Part shown: in pieces, positions 57,814-64,000 of the stretch
Position numbering within the stretch: position 1 is the stretch's first letter
Layout: each line of letters opens with the position of its first letter
Origin: Uranotaenia lowii
Taxonomy: Eukaryota; Arthropoda; Insecta; Diptera; Culicidae
Length of the DNA: 64,000 nucleotides
Assembly (NCBI RefSeq): GCF_029784155.1
Contig: NC_073691.1
Coordinates: 51,318,490 to 51,382,489 of the forward strand
Reading direction: 5' to 3'
Translations under genes and position numbers: made by a program
The notes under the pieces: generated by a model
Told to the model about the DNA's origin: nothing
Seen by the model: the letters and a program-made list of their open reading frames with translations, nothing else
The model's database searches: none

Positions 57814-58113
57814 CTTAAATATGCACAAGTTGCAATATATTGACGACTTGTAGATCTTATTATTACCCGTCTAAGAAAAAAAAATCATCAAATTCTGAGA
57901 TGGCGTTTTTTTTTCGGAAATTGAGTTTTAGTTTTTAAAATGCATTTTTCTCTGTGTAGGATTTTAAAATATTTTTTTCGATATCTTTTTCTAAGAATTC
58001 TATTATTTTTCTAAAACCCTCCACATTTGTGTAGGAATTGTAATTTTCGAGCTTAAATGTTTATGAATTTTTTACCTGAAAAGTTCGGCCCTTTTCAAAT
58101 GTTAGTCTAGATA
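57814..58113 (+). repeat. 300-bp dispersed repeat, copy 1 (inverted partner at 61039-61348)
   Basis: Starts CTTAAATATGCACAA, passes through AAATCATCAAATTCTGAGAT and AAAATGCATTTTTCTC, then TGTAGGATTTTAAAATATTT, and ends ATGTTAGTCTAGATA. The same order of segments is found inverted 3 kb away. No coding. Part of it also occurs at 61960-62070 and 36655-36735. Confidence 0.75.
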
Positions 58114-61038
58114 GTTTTTGGAAAAACTAAGTATGCCAAGTGCCTTAACTACGTAAGGACTATACACACACAAAGTTTCATACAATTTTGAAAGGGTTAT
58201 GCCAGATAATTGGTGCAAAATCGCTCTAAGCCAATAATGCATCCGCTGTTCATTACATTTGTTGGCATCTAATTATGCTACTTCTGACACCAATCAAGGA
58301 TGCTATTTCGAGCTGGCAGTTTCCATCAGTGGGTATTCGAATGCAGTTTATTGATAGAAGATTTGTGAAACATTCAGTTAAAAAAAAATTCACAGATCAT
58401 AATCTTTGTGAAAAAGAATTTTTTTTTATGCGCTGTATGATAAAATTTTAATTTTTTGACTCTTCTCAATTATCAATGAAAAATCATTTACACCTAAATT
58501 AACTAAATTTGTTCGCTCAGAAAATGTAAAGCATTGGAGTATTTATGTATCGTACTGAATGAGGGTTCTAAAACCGCCTTTTCCGACAACTATGCAACAA
58601 ACGGTCGATTGAGTTTTTGAGGATTGCTGCTAAAGTTTACTACCATTTTTGTCGGCGGAGATGAAAGTTCAACAAACATCAGAAGACAAGAATAAACACG
58701 TGCGTGTCTTCACTTATTTAGTTATCACCTTTTCGGTTGAACTGTTTACGCAACTGTTCTAAGTATAGAGACCTCATTCCATCTGAAATTAACGGGTCCC
58801 GCACCCACGCTTTTTCGGCACCAAAACCCCGTCGAAAATAATTCTGGGGCCGGCCGCCTGGAGGTGATTGTAAATTGATGTTTGGACATTCTGTGAATGG
58901 CCACACACAACGATAGGTTACGCGCTCTTTCTTCTCCCGAAACTGGTCTCGCTCGATCAGTCAGTCAGTCAGTCAATCAACAATATTGGTTTAACGCAGC
59001 AGCGACTTCCCAGATGATGATGCTGCTCAAGAGTCCAGCGACATTGATTGACCGGTAGCCTCCGGAGGGAGGAGGACGTCCATTCATTGATGATGACGAC
59101 TCAGCTGATGACGATGATGTAATGAACCAATTCGGGGCATGTTGATGATTTGCCAACGAACCGCTCCATATAATCCAATTGCCATCCGAAGATGATTGCG
59201 TGCGCTCGGGTGAGTGCAATTTCTGCTCGTTTTGACGAGGTCTAGCTAGCGTAAATATCAATGGCTCCAAACCTGGTCTGATGATTGGACAAGCGTGGAG
59301 CCTCGTTCATAGACAGTTAGGCACTTAGTCAGTCAGTCAGTCAGTCGGTCAGAGTGACTTAATCAGCTGTTGGTCAGTCTACAGTTTTGGAAATAAAATC
59401 AAGCATTTTGACAACGGAATTACTCAGACGACGGTAACGAAGTTCCCCTTTGTACACAGGGCCAACATTAGGAACAGGTTGCCGAAAATTGGGAACACAG
59501 AAATTGAAAAGTAAAACAGGCTAATCAACTCTTATTCTACGGAACTTTCATGAAGCGATTTGGAAGATTGAAATAGTTATTTTTTATGTTACTCTGCCAT
59601 GTTGATTCTCTAATCAGACAGGCCTCCCCAGACGTCAATTCACACGTGTACTAACGGTTGTTTTCATATGATGACTGGCTCTGGCTCATACGGTTTCGAA
59701 TATCGCACGGTATGGCATCCGATGGGTGCCGCTCCGTTGCCTTTCAACATGCTTATACTAGGCGGTAGATATATAAATATCTGTTGCCGTCAGTTCATCA
59801 TGATGGACTGGAGCTGGACATGATGCCAAGAAACGGAATCAACCGGCTGAAATAGGTTCCTTCATATTTCACTTGAGCTGAAAGCACCTCAGTTGGGCTG
59901 CGATAGTTTGATATTAAAAACATCAACAGAAAATCCCCTACAGGGACCGGGCGGCGGCCTCACACTTGGCTCGGAGTGTTATGAATATCTAAATCTCCCC
60001 CCGAAAGCCGGCAATGATCTGGGCCACTGTCATCTAGTCAAATCAACAGACAGCGAGTCTTACAGAAGCCAGGGCAGCGTGCCTATCCTCTGTCCGTCAT
60101 GTTCCGAAGTAGGACCTAGCAGGTACAGTTCCAGTGATTGAACAGACTTTCGAAATCCACTACGGGTAAGGTATCTGAACTTTACCGACACGGTGGAGGC
60201 ATTTGTTTCGTGTAATGTTCTTTTTTTTCGAGCGAAGAAGCCGATTTGCGATACCTTGGATCGATGTTGTGATTGCAAATTTACAAATAAAAGAATCAAC
60301 GAACTGTTGCACCCGCTGGAAACTCCGGTTTCGGTTTCTTGTGCATTTAGGTGTTACTGACCAGGGGCGCGATACTCATTTGGTTCTGATTTTCCTAAGA
60401 AATTAAGCGATATGAATAAAAAAAAACTAAAAAGAGCTTGGAATTAACAACTTCCTCGTCATAACTTTGATTAAAAAATCTCAAGTCGAAATGTAAAGTT
60501 GTCAATGAAGTATTTGCGTCGAGGAAATTGGTTCACCATTATTATTGCAAATATTCAAGACAGAATTTTCAAATGTTTGGAAACCACTGGATGGAAGCTC
60601 GGTAACTTTCTTCGTAGACATCCTGAAAATGTTTGGAGGATTTTGAATGCTTCTATGCATGGCAAAACTCCTCAGATCGGCTTGTCCTAAGCAGTGCGGG
60701 GAGAGATAAATCGCACTGAAATCAAGAGTGAGATTGTCAACACATAAGAGTGGCAAGAGCTTTCAGATCCGATATTGAAAAGAATTACCTTCTCCGGAAA
60801 AATCTATTGCGCATTGTGTTGAGGAGAAATCTGAGAGTCTTGGCTCGTTCACGAGAAAAGACTCTGCTCTCAGAACTAATGGTGCCAGAGGTATCCTGAT
60901 TTTGCAGGATTTGTCCTGATTTTCGAGAAGCCGTCATGATTTTTCTAAAACTCTCGAATTTTCCTGATTTTTTGAAAGAAAATCTTAACTATACCTAATT
61001 GAATTTGTAATAAGACAGTTTAACCTCTGAAACCTTAT
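58114..61038. other. Mostly unique island between two inverted repeats
   Basis: Balanced composition from about 58550. (CAGT)n microsatellites lie near 58958-58976 and 59329-59351. Minus-strand frames at 58718-58906 and 58977-59270 are Ser-rich or short and not recognised. TATATAAATA at 59770-59779 followed by TCAGTTC at 59790 resembles a promoter, but the spacing is shorter than usual. The best coding candidate is listed separately. Near 60900-60970 a TCCTGATTTT-rich stretch looks like a degraded repeat. Confidence 0.4.
59945..60141 (+). CDS. Possible host exon, protein not recognised
   Basis: After an acceptor-like CCCCTACAG the frame reads GPGGGLTLGSECYEYLNLPP and on to GHCHLVKSTD and PILCPSCSEVGPSR, with ordinary protein composition and GC-leaning third positions. 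It can end at a donor-like AG|GTACAG (exon 59945-60122) or at a TGA at 60139-60141. I know no family for it. If real, it is an internal or last exon of a plus-strand gene whose other exons lie elsewhere, making much of this window intronic. Confidence 0.35.
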
Positions 61039-61348
61039 TATCTAGACTAACATTCGAAAAGGGCCAAACTTTTCAGGCAAAAATTTTATAAACAGTTTAG
61101 CTCGAAAATTACGATTCCTACACAAATTTGGTCTACGGGAGAGTTTAAGAAAAAAGTTGAGTTCTTTAGAGAAAAAAATACTGAAAAAAAAATATTTTAA
61201 AATCCTACACTGAGAAAAGATGCATTTTAAAAACGAAAACTCAATTTCCCAAAAAAACACCATCTTAGAATTTGATGATTTTTTTTCTAAGGCGGGTAAT
61301 ACCGGGCCTATAAATCGTCCATACATTGCAATTTGTGCATATTTAAGG
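61039..61348 (-). repeat. 300-bp dispersed repeat, copy 2
   Basis: Inverted relative to 57814-58113 and alike along its whole length, from TATCTAGACTAACAT at the left edge to ATATTTAAGG at the right. It could be an independent insertion, or the two copies could be the long ends of one composite element of about 3.5 kb. Confidence 0.75.
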
Positions 61349-61406
61349 AAAAAATATTTCTAAGAAAAACTTTTTTCATAATTTTTTTTGAAAATCATGT
61401 TATACA

Positions 61407-61946
61407 TTTTTTCAGTGTAGATTTCCAACCTTTAATTCAAAAACTGCTTCGTTGAATTGATTGTACTGATTTTAAAGAAATAAGAGCTTCGATTGCAATA
61501 ATTGATGATAAAAGTAAGTGGAAATCCTACACTGAAAAAAAAGCAAATCAAAAACTCAAAACGATTTTTTTAAAAATGACCTTCTCAGAATTCGAAGAAT
61601 TTGAGTTTGGTGGTGGGGAATAATGTGGTCAACAACTCTACTGAACATCCCAAAGTGAGTACGCTTAGGGGAGAAAAATTTTTTCCCATAAGAGTGCTCA
61701 CTTTGCGATGTTCAGAAGAGTTGTAGACTACATTATTCCACAACAACAACAAAATCATCGAATTCTGTTGATGACCATTTTTTTTAATTGACTTTAAGTT
61801 TTAAGTTTGCAATTTTTTCAGTGTAGGATTTCCATTTTCTTTTACTCTCAATTATTACAATCAAAGCTCCTATTTCTTCGAAATAATTACAATCAATTCA
61901 ACGAAGAAGTTTTTGAACTAATGGTTGGAAACCTACACTGAAAAAA
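61407..61946. mobile_element. Foldback element of about 540 bp
   Basis: Starts TTTTTTCAGTGTAG then ATTTCCAACC and ends with the inverse (GGTTGGAAACC, CTACACTGAAAAAA). The arms keep matching inward: TTGAATTGATTGTA with TACAATCAATTCAA, then AAAATCCTACACTGA-like segments, then AACTCT/GAACATC with GATGTTC/AGAGTT. The centre near 61680 is AAAATT/TTTTCCC with AAAGTGAGTACG and TGCTCACTTT on its sides. Almost the entire element is therefore one imperfect palindrome with virtually no loop. No coding. Confidence 0.75.
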
Positions 61947-61959
61947 TATTTAACATGAT

Positions 61960-62070
61960 TTAAAAAAAAAGGTCTTATTACTGCAAGGCTTAGAAAAAAA
62001 ATCATCAAATTCTGAGAAATTGAGTTTAAGTTTTTGAAAAGCATTTTTCTCAGTGTAGGATAAAAAAATA
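61960..62070 (+). repeat. Fragment of the 300-bp dispersed repeat
   Basis: AAATCATCAAATTCTGAGA, then TTGAGTTTAAGTTTTTGAAA and TTTTTCTCAGTGTAGGAT, the same segments as in 57880-57960, in the same orientation. Confidence 0.65.
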
Positions 62071-62089
62071 CATTTTTTTTTCTAAAAAT

Positions 62090-62250
62090 TAGAGATGTAC
62101 CGAATATTCGGTTGGCCGAATATTCGGCGCCGAATACCTTGAGCTTGAGCTTGAGCTTGCTATCAACTACGGTCCACCTGCGGCCCCACGGCCAATGGCA
62201 TAATGGTTGCACTCCGTGATTGGTTCGAGATAATCAACATTGCACAATGA
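62090..62250 (+). repeat. CCGAATATTCGG palindromes and a tRNA-like tail
   Basis: AGATGTACCGAATATTCGG is followed by a second CCGAATATTCGG and then GGCGCCGAATA. A (GAGCTT)n run comes next, then TGGCATAATGGTTGC and GGTTCGAGATA, which resemble Pol III boxes A and B but are only about 13 bases apart. Together they look like the scarred end of a transposon plus a SINE-like fragment. Weak evidence. Confidence 0.35.
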
Positions 62251-64000
62251 ACCAAATGAAATGTGCTGGGATCAAGCAACACAATCTCACTGTACAGTTT
62301 TGAGAACCTCCTTCTTTAATATGAACCAATAACGACGCCGGCCAAGTCCATGTAGTCGATAGGAGGAAGGGATGTGCAGCACATGTGGAAATATGTTTAG
62401 CGGAGGCCGGCTGTACGCCATCCCTCCACAAATCTCCACGCTGAATGTTTGGGGAGAAGGTAATGTGGTATGGAAAATCACCTTGGTAGGCGATAAAACC
62501 ACTTGAAATCTAAGCTCCTAATATTCTAAACGCCTAAGTTTCCTATTGAAACTTCTGATTAAACCTGGAGGCCATAAGGAAATGCATGATAAAAGATTGT
62601 GAACTGTACGGTATGTTTTAAAGGATACAAAGGGTTGTTACTCTCTTGGTTTGTATTATTTGTGTTAAGATTAATTATTTGGAATCATTTCAAAGGATTA
62701 GTACATATGCAAACCTAACATTTTATAACTTTTGCTGATTTTATAACTTTTGCTAAGTGGATTTTTATTGTCCCTAGCTAAACTCGGCCTCTTATAAAAG
62801 GATGTTTTATGATGTGATTAGATCGATGAGAAATTAGTTTAAAATGATGAATGCGATTTTTTTAAAACTGCCAAATTCTTGTTATTGAAAATATAAAAGT
62901 TGACCTATGAATTCATTACCTCTCTTCTCAACTCAGTTGATACGCGCGTTATTCGAATGGTTTTAAGATAAATCGATCGATGAATAAATAGATATATTGC
63001 AAATTCTAGATTTCCCGGTTTGGTCTGAAAATATATATAGCTAATAGGAAAACATCTCTAAGAAACAAGCTGAAATACTGAAACGATTTTTCTTATATAC
63101 TCGTCGACGATTAGTTAAAAATTATGCACGCACGATAAGACACTTTGATGAGCACTCTCTGAGGTACCAAATGGATATACTATTTGTTGCTCTGCTTACC
63201 CTTTAGACCGTTTAAAAACAATTTTATCAATAGCAGGGGATGAGGATGAACGGTGTTGGATGTATAGTGTAACCTTCTTAGATGTTCAACGTTGCAGATA
63301 ACTAGCTGTAAATTTCTTGAAAACATCATCAAATTCAACTATTAAAAATGTTACTAACATCCAAATAAACTAGATCCAGTGTAGTTTTGAAACAATCCTA
63401 CCGAGTTATTTATTCCGTAGAAAACACGAGTTACGTAAAAGGCTGCCATAGTTTCCAAAAATTCTTGAAAAATATTTAGGATACAAATACCATGAGAAAA
63501 TCCCAATAATTGCTGCGTCCTCTCTCCAAAAATTATCCCAAAATACCACGCTATGCTATATTTGTTTGGTTTAAAATTTGATTCAATCAATTGTTAAGGA
63601 TTGGAAAAAAGAATAAATGTTAACAAGGCAATAGAAAGTGTAGGTATAACGTATAAATGAAACTAAAAGGTATAGTAACTCAAATCAAAAAGACCAATTT
63701 ATAATCTATTTTCACCAAACCGAACAAATTTATATTTTTCTAAGGTGTTATCTAGTTCAATAAGCACCATAATTGCATTGCAATCATTTGAATTTTTTAA
63801 AGTTCTTAACATTGCAAACCTTTTTCACAACCTTGTAGCTATGCATCATTGTAAAAATAAATTTAAAAAAAAAAATAAATAAATTAAAAATCACTTACCA
63901 GATGAGTTCTGCAACTTACATCAGGGTTACGGTCGAGTCTCATATCGTCCGTCAACTGTAAAATCCTTCCTTCGAGCCAGCAGCATTTATCTTGAATCAT
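62251..64000. other. Unique AT-rich DNA, no gene recognised
   Basis: Short frames at 62234-62502 and 63354-63590 on the minus strand have no domains. A run of A near 63865-63880 is the only simple repeat. No RNA gene or transposon end is apparent. Confidence 0.4.

Noticed and set aside
57113..57853. 246-codon frame of almost only Phe, Leu, Ile and Ser
   Set aside because: It covers the (CTATTTTTTATTTTTTTT)n simple repeat and reflects its 18-bp period, not a protein.
59770..59796. TATATAAATA plus TCAGTTC as a core promoter
   Set aside because: Spacing of about 22 bases is too short for a normal TATA-initiator pair and no transcript evidence is available; mentioned only within the island entry.

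Overview
The window looks like intergenic or intronic DNA from an insect, most likely a dipteran and possibly a mosquito. It is AT-rich and packed with repeats. The strongest evidence is a nearly complete errantivirus (insect gypsy-type endogenous retrovirus) with gag, pol and env. A decayed Ty1/copia element with an initiator-tRNA-Met-type primer site and many short inverted-repeat elements support the same view. The species assignment is inference; no conserved single-copy host gene was recognised.

Layout. 1-4.3 kb: AT-rich DNA with one inverted-repeat element (about 1.7-2.75 kb). 4.3-7.4 kb: extremely T-rich low-complexity DNA holding fragments of TA-flanked elements. 7.4-10.3 kb: sequence with no recognised gene. 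10.3-16.75 and 18.2-22.1 kb: a degenerate minisatellite built from a unit of about 18 bp, organised into higher-order repeats (about 650-830 bp in the left block, about 450 bp in the right), split by a unique island at 16.8-17.9 kb. 22.1-28.5 kb: mostly unique DNA with a small 126-bp tandem repeat. 28.6-33.1 kb: a broken copia element on the minus strand, with integrase, reverse transcriptase and RNase H remnants, one LTR and a primer site, and GC-rich tandem repeats where gag should be. 33.2-45.8 kb: AT-rich DNA with a tRNA-like sequence, a T-rich TA-flanked element, two other inverted-repeat elements, a piggyBac-type element with perfect 16-bp termini and TTAA duplication, and T-rich repeats. 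45.8-55.2 kb: the errantivirus. 55.2-57.8 kb: more T-rich repeats. 57.8-64 kb: inverted and foldback repeats around a GC-richer island that contains one plausible host exon.

The errantivirus (45805-55243, minus strand) is the only set of genes that clearly works together. Its two 794-bp LTRs look identical and are flanked by a 4-bp CTTC duplication, so insertion is recent. It has a tRNA-Lys-type primer site, a long 5' leader with two tandem-repeat arrays and a splice-donor-like site, gag, a TTTTTTA slip site at the end of gag, protease, reverse transcriptase, RNase H, integrase, an envelope gene with a furin-like site and C-terminal membrane anchor, and a polypurine tract. The protease has a one-base frame break, so this copy is either defective or carries a base error in the assembly.

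The rest is a record of non-autonomous elements and satellite growth. Several observations may be undescribed: the 18-bp/450-bp nested satellite, a T-rich family with TIRs starting CAGACCCCGTTC, a repeat array in the errantivirus leader at the position where gypsy carries its insulator, and a foldback of about 540 bp.
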